Positions 10,457 through 18,846 of a stretch of DNA of 64,000 bases are shown here, one piece after another. The stretch lies in the NCBI GenBank assembly GCA_015488535.1, contig WFNP01000030.1:23754-87753 (forward strand). Reading direction: 5' to 3'. The DNA is from Nitratifractor sp. (GTDB lineage Bacteria > Campylobacterota > Campylobacteria > Campylobacterales > Sulfurovaceae). The notes beneath the pieces were generated by a model that saw only the letters and a program-made list of their open reading frames with translations, did not search any database and was not told the DNA's origin. The position numbers and the translations under genes were made by a program. Positions within the stretch are counted from its first letter, which is position 1, and every line of letters begins with the position of its first letter.

Positions 10457-10474
10457 GTGGGGCTTTAGCCCCAC
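10457..10474. repeat. GC-rich palindrome (dispersed repeat family)
   Basis: GTGGGGCTTTAGCCCCAC is a perfect 8-bp stem around TT, lying between two convergent genes. A near-identical copy with the same flanks on the opposite strand occurs at 49360-49377. It may also act as a transcription stop. Confidence 0.7.
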
Positions 10475-10480
10475 AAAATC

Positions 10481-10499
10481 ACTTAATATTGTTTTATCT
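10481..10499. repeat. 19-base sequence also present upstream of cobT
   Basis: ACTTAATATTGTTTTATCT directly follows the GC-rich palindrome and recurs exactly at 26490-26508. The same flank in both places suggests remnants of one dispersed element. Confidence 0.6.
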
Positions 10500-10502
10500 A
10501 AA

Positions 10503-11150
10503 CTAACCTTTTAGCATAGCAAGAGGCTCCATCTTCTCATCTTCTGATACTCTTTTGTATGTATTATTAAAATTTGACTTTTTATGATGTAATCTTTTAT
10601 ATTCAGCCTGTTTAGAAGGAATACTGCTCATAAAGAGTAGAGGGTCATTGGCTTTATATACTTTTTGTTTATGATGTATGCTGTTATATGAATAAGTGTC
10701 ACTGTATGAGCTTCTGCCTCTATCCACATATCTTGGAGGAGTTCCTCTTACTACTACAGGAGTGCCTACATTCGCCCAGTAATACATCTTTTGGGCAAAT
10801 CCGTTTTCCATTCTGATACATCCGTGAGAAGCAGGATAATTTGGTACATATCCCAAATGCATAGCTATACCTTGATTTGTAAGACGAAGCATATAATTCA
10901 TTCTTGCTCCACCGTTTGGTCTTGGGTATTTGCTTGATACATGGTCAATATCTTTTTCCAAAACTCTGAAGTGACCTACAGGTGTCCTTTTACCTGGTCT
11001 GCCTGTAGAGACATTACCACTAAATACTACTCTACCGTCTTGATAGGCATAAGCTACCTGTTCAGACAAATCTACTATAATTTTCTTACCGGCATACAAA
11101 TATGTTCCGGATAATATCATTGCAAATGCAACAATCAACTTTTTCATCAT
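10503..11150 (-). CDS. secreted L,D-transpeptidase (YkuD)
   Basis: A periplasmic L,D-transpeptidase, which forms 3-3 cross-links or attaches proteins to peptidoglycan. A signal peptide ends near YLYAG (residue ~21). The YkuD domain follows at once (IIVDLSEQVAYAY) and contains HLGYVPNYPASHGCIRM, with catalytic Cys111 and the conserved His109. The last ~70 residues are Ser/Tyr/Lys-rich and unassigned. AGGAG lies three bases before the first ATG and six before the second ATG (11147), so the second may be the real start. The gene is monocistronic. Confidence 0.88.
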   Translation of the reverse strand: MMKKLIVAFAMILSGTYLYAGKKIIVDLSEQVAYAYQDGRVVFSGNVSTGRPGKRTPVGHFRVLEKDIDHVSSKYPRPNGGARMNYMLRLTNQGIAMHLGYVPNYPASHGCIRMENGFAQKMYYWANVGTPVVVRGTPPRYVDRGRSSYSDTYSYNSIHHKQKVYKANDPLLFMSSIPSKQAEYKRLHHKKSNFNNTYKRVSEDEKMEPLAMLKG

Positions 11151-11310
11151 GAACTCCTTTTTGTTTTTTGATATTTATACTATTTGTAAACTACAAATAC
11201 CTCATAAGTATTGTAACAATATATTATTAAATTATTTAAGTTATATTTAAGAATATTAATAATAAATTAATAAATATGTATAAAAAGTATCATTTTTATA
11301 TTGATTTTTG

Positions 11311-11316
11311 TATAAT
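11311..11316 (+). promoter_or_regulatory. -10 box upstream of the DUF4214 gene
   Basis: TATAAT preceded by ATTTTTG lies 38 bases before the ATG at 11354, in the 203-base divergent gap with the L,D-transpeptidase gene. The rest of that gap is A/T-rich and shows no other structure. Confidence 0.55.
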
Positions 11317-11353
11317 CTGTGATAGTAGTAAAAAATAAGTAAAAGGATATGAT

Positions 11354-11842
11354 ATGCTAAATGAAAGAGATGTTATCAAATTATATGTGGCGACATTTAA
11401 CAGGGCTCCAGATACTCCGGGTTTATGGTATTGGGTTTATGATTCTGGTCTTACTCTTGATGGAGTAGCAGAGAGTTTTTTTGATCAGCCTGAAACTCAA
11501 GCTCTATATCCACCAAATACATCTACAGATAATTTTATAAAAGCAGTATATAGAAACCTTTTTAACAGAGAGCCTGATGATGCAGGATTGGTTTATTGGA
11601 GACATGAATTAGATAGTCACAGGATACCAAGAAGCAGATTTATATTGGCGGTAATGAATGGTGCAAGGGGTGATGATGCTGATATTCTCGAAAACAAGAC
11701 AGAGGTAGGTCAATATTTTGCACTGAAAAATATTACTGATATCAATTTGGCAAAAAGGGTAATGGATAATATTGACAGAACAAGAGATTCTGTATTGAAT
11801 GCTGAGAGAATGATAGACTCTTACATTCTCTCTCACCCTTAA
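11354..11842 (+). CDS. DUF4214 domain protein (stand-alone)
   Basis: 162 residues formed by two copies of the DUF4214 motif: LYVATFNRAPDTPGLWYW near residue 10 and VYRNLFNREPDDAGLVYW near residue 60, each followed by a helix with SFFDQPETQ or RSRFILAVMNGA. DUF4214 usually occurs in secreted or surface adhesins and RTX-type proteins; its function is unknown. No signal peptide is visible. The protein is a close relative of the N-terminal ~160 residues of the large secreted protein at 14761-16893. An AAAGGA ribosome site lies seven bases upstream of the ATG. Confidence 0.8.
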   Translation: MLNERDVIKLYVATFNRAPDTPGLWYWVYDSGLTLDGVAESFFDQPETQALYPPNTSTDNFIKAVYRNLFNREPDDAGLVYWRHELDSHRIPRSRFILAVMNGARGDDADILENKTEVGQYFALKNITDINLAKRVMDNIDRTRDSVLNAERMIDSYILSHP

Positions 11843-11867
11843 ACAGGAGTTGTTTTATCTCCTGTTT
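11841..11867. terminator. bidirectional hairpin terminator
   Basis: AAACAGGAG and CTCCTGTTT form a perfect 9-bp stem around a 9-base T-rich loop between two convergent genes. The stop codon of the minus-strand protease lies within the loop. A short T-run follows on the plus strand. Confidence 0.7.
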
Positions 11868-13039
11868 TCAGCCTCTTTTACTGCTCTGTCGAGGTTGATT
11901 TTACCATAACCATAGTAGTCATTTCTACCATCTATATATGGCTTGTCTCCAATTTTGTCTGCTGTATTTTTGAGTATATCTTCTATCTCTTTTCTACTCA
12001 AATCCGGGTTGGCTTCCATCATCAAAGCTACGGCACCTCCTACTATGGCAGCTGCCGGAGATGTCCCGGCAAAACCGTAATAATCATTATAGAGTATATA
12101 ATCCGGATTAAGTGTTGCTGTACCTCTTTCACCTGAATCATCCAGTGCTGTAATTGCTGTATCATAATCTCCTCCTGGTGCAAGGATATCAAGATGTTTA
12201 CCGTAATTGCTATACCAAGCTCTATCATTATGTATATTACTTGCACCTACTGATATGACTTCATCTATTGCTGATTCATCATTTCCCATATCTATATTTT
12301 CGTTTCCTACAGCAAAAACTATAGGAATACCCAATCCGTTTCTGCCATTTTTTGCGAGTGATATTATTTTGTCTTTTACCGATTTTGATACATTATATGT
12401 CCCCCAACTGCATATTATGATATCTGCACCTAGCTCTTGGGCTTTGTTAAACAGTGTTATAGTTTCACTGTCACTCATATTTTCTTTGTATCTCAGAAAA
12501 ATAAGCTGTGCATTGTGGGCAACTCCATCTATACCTATATTATTGTGCCTGGCTACAGCTATACTGGATACAGCAGTTCCGTGAAATCCGAAAAAATCTC
12601 TGTGTGATACATCTGAAGTATTACTCTCTATATCGTATGATGATATAAGTGCATCTGTAAGATCCTCATGATACATATCCAATCCGTCATCTATGACAGC
12701 TATCTTTATACCCTGACCGCTATATTTGCTTCTGCTGTATGATGAGTGTATATTGGCATCTTTGTCTATGCCGACTTCATTATAAAAAGTATCGTTTCTA
12801 TCCAGATACCATTGTTGATAGTAATATTTGTCGTATGGATTGAAAGTATCTTCGACAGCCATAGGATTACTTATTGTGTCATCCAAAACTGTTCTATTAC
12901 TTTCATTATCGTTATGATTCTCTTTTATGACACGATTATCATTATCCTTAGTTTGGGTATTGTTACTTGATGAATCAATATCTACACACCCTGAAATACT
13001 CAGCAGTATAGCTATTGATATTAAAATTTGCTTTTTCAT
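11855..13039 (-). CDS. subtilase (S8) serine protease, lipoprotein, without its own prodomain
   Basis: A secreted peptidase of the subtilisin family. The N-terminus has a lipobox (LSISGC, Cys18), so it is probably membrane-anchored. A ~60-residue Asp/Asn-rich linker follows, then the S8 domain with the full triad: Asp117 (IAVIDDG), His153 (GFHGTA) and Ser327 (AGTSPAA), plus the oxyanion Asn246 (AVGNEN). The region between lipobox and catalytic domain shows no inhibitor-I9-like prodomain. One appears to be encoded separately by the gene just upstream, which overlaps this start by one base (TAATG). Confidence 0.9.
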   Translation of the reverse strand: MKKQILISIAILLSISGCVDIDSSSNNTQTKDNDNRVIKENHNDNESNRTVLDDTISNPMAVEDTFNPYDKYYYQQWYLDRNDTFYNEVGIDKDANIHSSYSRSKYSGQGIKIAVIDDGLDMYHEDLTDALISSYDIESNTSDVSHRDFFGFHGTAVSSIAVARHNNIGIDGVAHNAQLIFLRYKENMSDSETITLFNKAQELGADIIICSWGTYNVSKSVKDKIISLAKNGRNGLGIPIVFAVGNENIDMGNDESAIDEVISVGASNIHNDRAWYSNYGKHLDILAPGGDYDTAITALDDSGERGTATLNPDYILYNDYYGFAGTSPAAAIVGGAVALMMEANPDLSRKEIEDILKNTADKIGDKPYIDGRNDYYGYGKINLDRAVKEAENRR

Positions 13040-13320
13040 TATCTTTTCCGTATTGTTTTTATTCTGTCAGGATGAGCATACTCTACCATAGGATAAGAGA
13101 CAAGTTTTTTACATATTTTGGATATATCTTTATCTTCCGAAAACTTTAGAAGATATATATTATTACCCATATCTCTTACTTCTGTTGCATCTGAGAGTTG
13201 GGTAATTTCTGATATTTTATCAGCCTCAGTCAATTTTATTAATATATTTTTGGCACTTAATCCCTGAATTGTCAGCATTGACAATAATATTAAAGTTGCC
13301 GGTTTTTTTAACAGTCTCAT
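13039..13320 (-). CDS. secreted stand-alone subtilase prodomain-like protein
   Basis: 93 residues with a signal peptide (MRLLKKPATLILLSMLTIQG, cut near LSAK) and a ~70-residue domain. Its end, NNIYLLKFSEDKDI then VSYPMVEYAHPDR, resembles the end of subtilase prodomains of the fervidolysin/I9 type (typically pxVexAePn). It is immediately followed by, and overlaps, the S8 protease gene. The likely role, by inference, is a chaperone/inhibitor acting in trans on that protease. Both genes carry export signals, so this is not a simple frameshift of one pre-pro-enzyme. Confidence 0.65.
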   Translation of the reverse strand: MRLLKKPATLILLSMLTIQGLSAKNILIKLTEADKISEITQLSDATEVRDMGNNIYLLKFSEDKDISKICKKLVSYPMVEYAHPDRIKTIRKR

Positions 13321-13330
13321 ATTTTCCTCC

Positions 13331-14524
13331 TTATGATTGGTTTGAGATAGTCAATCTGTATGTACTTTTTGCTATTTGCAACTCTTCATCTGTTTTTATA
13401 CGAATTAGAGATATTTTACTGCTTTTAGAGTGTATAAACCTGTTGTTTTTATCATCACAGAGGTTTAGTGTATCATCTATCGTTACTCCTAGAGGTTTAA
13501 GCCTGTCTGATACAGCTTTTCTGACAGATATAGAGTTTTCTCCGATACCACCGCTGAATACTATGGCATCGACTCTACTCATACTTACTGCGTATGCACC
13601 GATATATTTCACTATTCTATCTACAAATATATCAAAGGCAAGTTTTGCATCTTTGTCTCCACTTGATATCAACTCCTCTATTTCTCTCATATCATTGTGA
13701 CTACACAGACCTTTGAGCCCACTTTTTTTGTTTAACATACTCTCTATATCTTCGGCACTGTATCCCTCTCTCATCAGATAGAAAATAATAGCAGGGTCTA
13801 TATCTCCGCTTCTGCTTCCCATAACCAATCCTTCCAATGGAGTCATCCCCATAGAGGTATCGTAACTTTTACCGTTTTTTACAGCACATATACTAGCACC
13901 ATTACCCAAATGTAGAGTAATGACATTGAATTTATCTATCTCAATTTTGCACATTTTGGCTGCTGTTTTAGATAGATAATCATGTGATGTGCCGTGAAAT
14001 CCATAACGCCTCACCCTTTTTTGGGTATATAAATCTTTTGGTAAGGCATATATATATCTTAGAGGCTCTATCGTTTGATGAAAGGCTGTATCAAATACTG
14101 CAACCTGAGGTATGTTTTTTATAAGATTTTCCATTACCTTTATACCTTTTAAGTTTGCCGGATTGTGAAGAGGAGCCAATGCAATATTCTCCTCTATCTT
14201 TGATTTTACCTCTTCATCTATGACTACAGCATCTCTGAAATGCTCTCCACCGTGTACTACTCTGTGACCGACTGCTGATATTTCATCTATATTTTTAATG
14301 ATATCTTTTGTTATTAGAGCAGTAGTTATAGCCTTTAGTGCTTTTTGGTGGTCAGATTTGCCCAACTCTTCGTTGATACTCTCATTTTCCAAATTGATAT
14401 GAAGCAGTGCATTATCTTCACCAATCTTTTCTACTTCACCTGATACAATTACGCTCTCTTGTGGAAAGCGATACAGTTTAAATTTTATTGATGAGCTTCC
14501 ACTGTTTAAAACCAAAATTTTCAT
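13331..14524 (-). CDS. ackA: acetate kinase AckA
   Basis: AckA interconverts acetate plus ATP and acetyl phosphate plus ADP. Visible motifs are VLNSGSSSIKFKL at the N-terminus, GHRVVHGGE, VAVFDTAFHQT, RRYGFHGTSHDYLS, HLGNGAS and the late FSGGIGENS. The 397-residue length is typical. The ATG at 14524 is chosen because AAGGAG lies eight bases upstream; an in-frame GTG at 14530 is less well placed. Phosphotransacetylase is not adjacent. The gap to the downstream prodomain gene is only 10 bases, so the three minus-strand genes could share a transcript. Confidence 0.96.
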   Translation of the reverse strand: MKILVLNSGSSSIKFKLYRFPQESVIVSGEVEKIGEDNALLHINLENESINEELGKSDHQKALKAITTALITKDIIKNIDEISAVGHRVVHGGEHFRDAVVIDEEVKSKIEENIALAPLHNPANLKGIKVMENLIKNIPQVAVFDTAFHQTIEPLRYIYALPKDLYTQKRVRRYGFHGTSHDYLSKTAAKMCKIEIDKFNVITLHLGNGASICAVKNGKSYDTSMGMTPLEGLVMGSRSGDIDPAIIFYLMREGYSAEDIESMLNKKSGLKGLCSHNDMREIEELISSGDKDAKLAFDIFVDRIVKYIGAYAVSMSRVDAIVFSGGIGENSISVRKAVSDRLKPLGVTIDDTLNLCDDKNNRFIHSKSSKISLIRIKTDEELQIAKSTYRLTISNQS

Positions 14525-14545
14525 CTGCACAACTCCTTTAGAGTA

Positions 14546-14551
14546 ATTATA
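14546..14551 (-). promoter_or_regulatory. -10 box upstream of ackA
   Basis: Reads TATAAT on the minus strand, 22 bases before the chosen ackA ATG, just upstream of its ribosome site. Confidence 0.4.
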
Positions 14552-14642
14552 GAATAAAAAAATAAATATATATATTCAGATTTTTTTCATTAATTGGATT
14601 GATGATAGTTTTTTACTGTTATACTTTTTATAAGATACATAC

Positions 14643-14658
14643 TGGGACTTTGGTTCCA
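14643..14658. repeat. degenerate GC-rich palindrome
   Basis: TGGGACTTTGGTTCCA followed by CATATT is an imperfect copy of the palindrome plus flank at 49590-49614. It lies in the divergent gap between ackA and the large DUF4214 gene. Confidence 0.5.
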
Positions 14659-14692
14659 CATATTAAACAAACAGATTCTCTCTTATAGAATA

Positions 14693-14714
14693 TTAGTTAT
14701 AAGTTAGTTATAAA
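14693..14714. repeat. tandem 11-base repeat upstream of the 710-residue protein gene
   Basis: TTAGTTATAAG is followed directly by TTAGTTATAAA, immediately before the -10 box. The position suits a regulator site in the -35 area, but this is only positional inference. Confidence 0.3.
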
Positions 14715-14719
14715 ACAGA

Positions 14720-14725
14720 TATAAT
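14720..14725 (+). promoter_or_regulatory. -10 box upstream of the 710-residue protein gene
   Basis: TATAAT lies 36 bases before the ATG. A strong GAGGAG ribosome site sits at 14750-14755. Confidence 0.55.
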
Positions 14726-14760
14726 GTCTTCAGAAATATTTTATATAGAGGAGACATATT

Positions 14761-16893
14761 ATGCTAAAAAGAGTATTGGTATTGGCTGTATTTATATTTG
14801 ATATAGCCTATGCACAGGTAGCTGACAGCACAAATGTAAGCAAACTATATATTGCTACATTTAACAGAGCTCCAGATAGTGCGGGATTGGATTACTGGGT
14901 TAATAGTGGTTTGAGTCTTGAAGAGATAGCACAGAGTTTTTTTGACCAAAAAGAGACTCAGCAAAAATATCCCAAATCACAAAATATAGATGAGTTTATC
15001 AATACTGTATATTCCAATGTTTTGGGTAGGACTCCTGATAGTGCAGGATTGAAATATTGGGCAGATGAATTAAACAGTAACCATATTTCACGCTCTTCAT
15101 TTATTTTGGCAATTACAAATGGTGCTATCGGAAAAGATGCCATGTTGCTCAACAATAAAACAGAAGTCGCTCTGGCATTTGCAAAATCAGGTAGTAATGA
15201 TATAGAAAAAGCCAAAGAGATACTCAAAGATGTAACTGCAGATATAAGCAGTGTTACAGATGTATTGCAAAAAGAGAATCTTACTCAATATGCTGACTCA
15301 GATTCTATGGTGGCACTGCCTGATAAGCTGTTTGTAAAAGGGTGGAAGAGTTATCTCTCTATGGGAACAGTTACAGATGATGCTCCTTCTCAGATAGATT
15401 TGATAGCAAACAGTGGCATAGATGCCATATTTAAATATGTAGGCAACGGTATGGGAGAGAGAGGCGATGTCATAGAGCCGGAATTTGTTATGAAAACGAT
15501 AGTGTTGGCAAGGGAGGCTCAAAAACATACAGGCAAAAATGTAATGCCTGTAATGGTGGTATATACAGCCAATGCCAGTGGTGGCGGTCTGGGTGAAGAT
15601 GATATACTAAATTATGATAATTTGGTAAAACACTTCAGAAGTCTGATTCGTATATCATCTACAATGCAGTTGCAAAAAGATAGTGAACACAGTTATCCGG
15701 CTTCTGTGATACTCAATCCGGATTTGATGGGCAGTTGGGAAATATCTACTCTGTATGGAGGCTTTTATGATGTATATTGTGGGGACACAGATGATACAAG
15801 TTGCAACAATCCAAAGCATATAGATATTAAAAAAGCTCTGAATGAGGCTATAGATTTGGAAAAGGATTATAAATACGGTTTTAATGATGGAGATTTAAAA
15901 TCAGTATATGATTTGGATAGTCTCAAATCAGAAATTGCAGACAATATCAGTGATGATATATTTGGCTGGGTAGATGCCCAAAACTTCATCATCAAAAAAT
16001 TTGCACCGGATGTCTCTTTTGGCTGGGTATTTAATCTTTGGAGTTCAGGCACCTCATTATGGGTGCATGATGAATATCCCTCAGGAGATGAACCGGCTCA
16101 AAATGTCGTTGAATTTATTAACAATATAGGACTTTATAATGGTAATTACAGACCGGATTTTATAGTATTTGATAAATATGAAAGAGATGGATTCTCACCG
16201 GCAGGTAGAGGATATTATGCCTTTGGCTCAAAAGAGTGGAAAAATTATCTATATTATGTCAAATCTATTACAGATACTATAGATACTCCGGCAATGCTTT
16301 GGCAAATACCAGGTGGGCATATGCCGACAAAAAATGAAGATGTATCGTTTGATTATATAAATCACTCAGCAAGTGGTGGGGATTTTTTCATGGGTGATGA
16401 AAATATCGGCACCAATATAGATAATATCAGAGATGATATTCTCAATATTGCCCTAAATCCCGATGTATATAACGGTGCTTCAAATGTGAAAGAGCTTTTA
16501 GAGCAGGATAGTGATTATGACTGGAGTAAATCACAGATACAAAGAGCAGTAAACTCCAATGTATTTGCTATCCTTTGGGGTGGAGGAGAGACTACAGGTG
16601 TAATACCTATATCTACCTGTATGAATGGTGGATATGAATGGTTGGCACAAAAAGTGGCAAAATATGAAAATTCTTCTACATCAAAAAGTATAAATACCCG
16701 CTCATTGGAGTTGGATAGAAGCAATTTGTCTGACAATAAAACTTATACAGCAGGTAAAAGTGTAGTAGTAGGCTTGGACAACAGGATATACAAATGTAAA
16801 CCATTCCCTAAAGGACAATGGTGTAAAATCCCAGCTTATGCTCCGGGTGGAAAGAGTGGTATATGGAAAGATGCCTGGGATGTAGTGAAGTAG
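14761..16893 (+). CDS. secreted DUF4214 protein with glycoside-hydrolase-like middle and CBM5/12-like tail
   Basis: 710 residues. A signal peptide ends near IAYAQ (residue ~19). Two DUF4214 motifs follow (IATFNRAPDSAGLDYW near 33, VLGRTPDSAGLKYW near 82). After a linker comes a ~450-residue region (about 185-640) with patterns suggestive of a (beta/alpha)8 glycoside hydrolase, such as IDLIANSGIDAIFKYVGNG, VMPVMVVYTANASGGG, FGWVFNLWSS and AMLWQIPGGH. I cannot assign it to a numbered family. The last ~50 residues (YTAGKSVVVGLDNRIYKCK, WCKIPAYAPG, WKDAW) resemble a small chitin/cellulose-binding module. It is probably an extracellular carbohydrate-active protein. Confidence 0.65.
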   Translation: MLKRVLVLAVFIFDIAYAQVADSTNVSKLYIATFNRAPDSAGLDYWVNSGLSLEEIAQSFFDQKETQQKYPKSQNIDEFINTVYSNVLGRTPDSAGLKYWADELNSNHISRSSFILAITNGAIGKDAMLLNNKTEVALAFAKSGSNDIEKAKEILKDVTADISSVTDVLQKENLTQYADSDSMVALPDKLFVKGWKSYLSMGTVTDDAPSQIDLIANSGIDAIFKYVGNGMGERGDVIEPEFVMKTIVLAREAQKHTGKNVMPVMVVYTANASGGGLGEDDILNYDNLVKHFRSLIRISSTMQLQKDSEHSYPASVILNPDLMGSWEISTLYGGFYDVYCGDTDDTSCNNPKHIDIKKALNEAIDLEKDYKYGFNDGDLKSVYDLDSLKSEIADNISDDIFGWVDAQNFIIKKFAPDVSFGWVFNLWSSGTSLWVHDEYPSGDEPAQNVVEFINNIGLYNGNYRPDFIVFDKYERDGFSPAGRGYYAFGSKEWKNYLYYVKSITDTIDTPAMLWQIPGGHMPTKNEDVSFDYINHSASGGDFFMGDENIGTNIDNIRDDILNIALNPDVYNGASNVKELLEQDSDYDWSKSQIQRAVNSNVFAILWGGGETTGVIPISTCMNGGYEWLAQKVAKYENSSTSKSINTRSLELDRSNLSDNKTYTAGKSVVVGLDNRIYKCKPFPKGQWCKIPAYAPGGKSGIWKDAWDVVK

Positions 16894-16916
16894 ATATTTA
16901 GAAAAAAATGCAGATG

Positions 16917-16943
16917 TTGAGGGGTTAAAATCATACCCCTCAA
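16917..16943. terminator. hairpin between convergent genes
   Basis: TTGAGGGGT and ACCCCTCAA form a perfect 9-bp stem around nine A/T-rich bases, placed between the stops of the convergent DUF4214-protein and thioredoxin genes. On the minus strand a T-run follows after ten bases. It is probably a terminator for both. Confidence 0.6.
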
Positions 16944-16951
16944 ACAGTATA

Positions 16952-17329
16952 TTAATTGTTTTGAGCCTCTTGCATTTGTCTTTCGATATCAGCTCTGACC
17001 TCATCCATATTCAACTCTTTGACCTGCTTAATCAAATCATCAAGACCCTCTTCAGGAATAAGACCAGGTTGCATAAATACTACGATACCTTCTCTCATAA
17101 TAGCTACTGTAGGGATTGAACGGATTTGGAAATATCCTGCCAACTCCTGCTCCTCTTCTGTATTGATTTTACCAAACAGAATATCGGGATATTTCTCTGC
17201 TGTTTTTTCAAAAATAGGAGCAAACTGTTTACATGGTCCACACCATGATGCCCAAAAATCCAATACTGCTATCTCACTGGAGTTTACCTTCTCTTCGAAA
17301 TTGTCCTTTGTTAATTGCTCTAAAGCCAT
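16952..17329 (-). CDS. thioredoxin-like protein with C-terminal extension
   Basis: A cytoplasmic thioredoxin fold with the redox motif WCGPC (Cys30, Cys33) and the cis-proline segment RSIPTVAIM. At 125 residues it is longer than TrxA (~105). The extra ~20 residues form a charged helix ending in Gln/Asn. thioredoxin reductase is not adjacent. It probably reduces protein disulphides, but whether it is the main thioredoxin cannot be told from sequence. Confidence 0.88.
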   Translation of the reverse strand: MALEQLTKDNFEEKVNSSEIAVLDFWASWCGPCKQFAPIFEKTAEKYPDILFGKINTEEEQELAGYFQIRSIPTVAIMREGIVVFMQPGLIPEEGLDDLIKQVKELNMDEVRADIERQMQEAQNN

Positions 17330-17415
17330 AAAAAACCTTTGTATAAAATAATTCTCGATTCAACTATATGTTTGAAATCGGATACGATATTATGACATAA
17401 TATTTATTATATCAA

Positions 17416-18846
17416 TCATTTATTATTGGATATCTCTTTTGTTGTTCTAGCACCAAGCTCTTTTAGCTTTTGACATTGGGATATCAGATTTTCCCGTCCG
17501 TCTCCTATCTTGCGAACGGTAGTATCGAGTGAAGATTTGAGAGTATCTATCTGTCTGCTGATTTTTTGCATATCTTCCAAAAGAGTGGCAAATTTGTCAT
17601 ACAGTTTACCTGCCTGTTTGGCTATCTCTACAGCATTTTGGTTTTGTCTTACTACTCTCCAACTCTGCTCTATGGCTCTAAGAGCTGTAAGCAGTGAGGA
17701 GGGAGTCACAAGCACAATATTGTTTTTGTAAGCTGTTTCATAAATACTCTTGTCTGTCTCTTGAGCTAAACTCAATGCCCCCTCCACCGGTATAAACATC
17801 AGTACCAAATCAAGATTGTTTATACCGTTTAAAGCTCCATAATCTTTTTTGGATAGTTTTTTGATATGCTCTTTGATGGCATTTGTATGTCTTATGGCAT
17901 ATTGTTTTTTTTCGTCTGTATCATTGCTGTTTATGTATGATATATAATCACGCAGAGATGTTTTGGCATCTATTATAATATCTCTGTTGGCAGGCAAGTG
18001 GACTATGACATCAGGACGAAATTTCTGTTTGGAGTCACTATAGAGTGTAACTTCTCTATCATACTCTATACCTTTTTTCAGACCAGAAATCTCCAATACT
18101 TTTTCCAGCACCATCTCCCCCCAGATACCCTGAGTTTTGCTGTTGCCTTCGAGGGCATTACTCAATCTTGATGCTTCTTGTGAAAGTTTGTCATTGAGTT
18201 CTTTGATATGTCCGAGTTCATTTTTGAGTGATGATATCTCTTTTGTCTCTTCTGTATGGATATGCTCAACTCTTTGCCTGAATGATTCTACCTCCTGTCT
18301 GAATGGCTCTACGATACTTTGGACTCTTTCTTGTGAAATTTCTGCATACTGTTTACTGTTTTCTATCAATACACTTGAGGCAATCTGTTTAAATTCACCT
18401 CTGATACTCTCATGATACTGTTTTAGCTCCTGTAATCTCTCGGCACATACTCTGCGCTCTTCACTCAACTGTGCCGAGAGTGTGCCTATGGTGCGTTGTA
18501 GTTTACTGTTTTTATCCAGGTATTGTTCGAGTTTTACTTCTAAATGGCTTTTGTCATTTAGTATTTCATCAATTCTTTCTACTTTTGTTTCGAGTGTGGC
18601 ATTTATTATTCTATAGTTTTCCAACTCCTCTTTGAGTATAGATATATCTTTATTGGATTCATCTAAATTGTATTGCAGTTCAGATTGTATATTTTGATAC
18701 TTTTTTATTGTAGATTCGATACTCTTTTTGTGTATCATATAAAAAATAAATGATAGAAGCAGGGTATAAATAATGATAAGAATAATACTCTGCCATATTG
18801 TATCTGAGGGGAGAGTCAAAAGACTCTCATAAAATTTATCAAACAC
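17416..18846 (-). CDS. rmuC: DNA recombination protein RmuC
   Basis: RmuC limits inversions at short inverted repeats. It has an N-terminal membrane helix (residues ~18-37), a long coiled coil (~45-215) and the nuclease-like core: NSKTQGIWGEMVLEKVLE, then RPDVIVHLPANRDIIIDAKTSL with the D...DAK pattern of PD-(D/E)XK enzymes, and FIPVEGAL. 476 residues is normal. The start is a GTG whose G is also the last base of the TAG of the upstream hydrolase gene, so the two are translationally coupled. Confidence 0.92.
   Translation of the reverse strand: MFDKFYESLLTLPSDTIWQSIILIIIYTLLLSFIFYMIHKKSIESTIKKYQNIQSELQYNLDESNKDISILKEELENYRIINATLETKVERIDEILNDKSHLEVKLEQYLDKNSKLQRTIGTLSAQLSEERRVCAERLQELKQYHESIRGEFKQIASSVLIENSKQYAEISQERVQSIVEPFRQEVESFRQRVEHIHTEETKEISSLKNELGHIKELNDKLSQEASRLSNALEGNSKTQGIWGEMVLEKVLEISGLKKGIEYDREVTLYSDSKQKFRPDVIVHLPANRDIIIDAKTSLRDYISYINSNDTDEKKQYAIRHTNAIKEHIKKLSKKDYGALNGINNLDLVLMFIPVEGALSLAQETDKSIYETAYKNNIVLVTPSSLLTALRAIEQSWRVVRQNQNAVEIAKQAGKLYDKFATLLEDMQKISRQIDTLKSSLDTTVRKIGDGRENLISQCQKLKELGARTTKEISNNK

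Noticed and set aside
12207..12584. 125-residue plus-strand frame opposite the S8 protease
   Set aside because: It is antisense to a gene with a complete catalytic triad; the sequence is low-complexity hydrophobic shadow coding.
13039..13320. Prodomain gene as a frameshifted 5' part of the protease
   Set aside because: Both reading frames have their own export signal and a clean TAATG junction, so two separate proteins are more likely.
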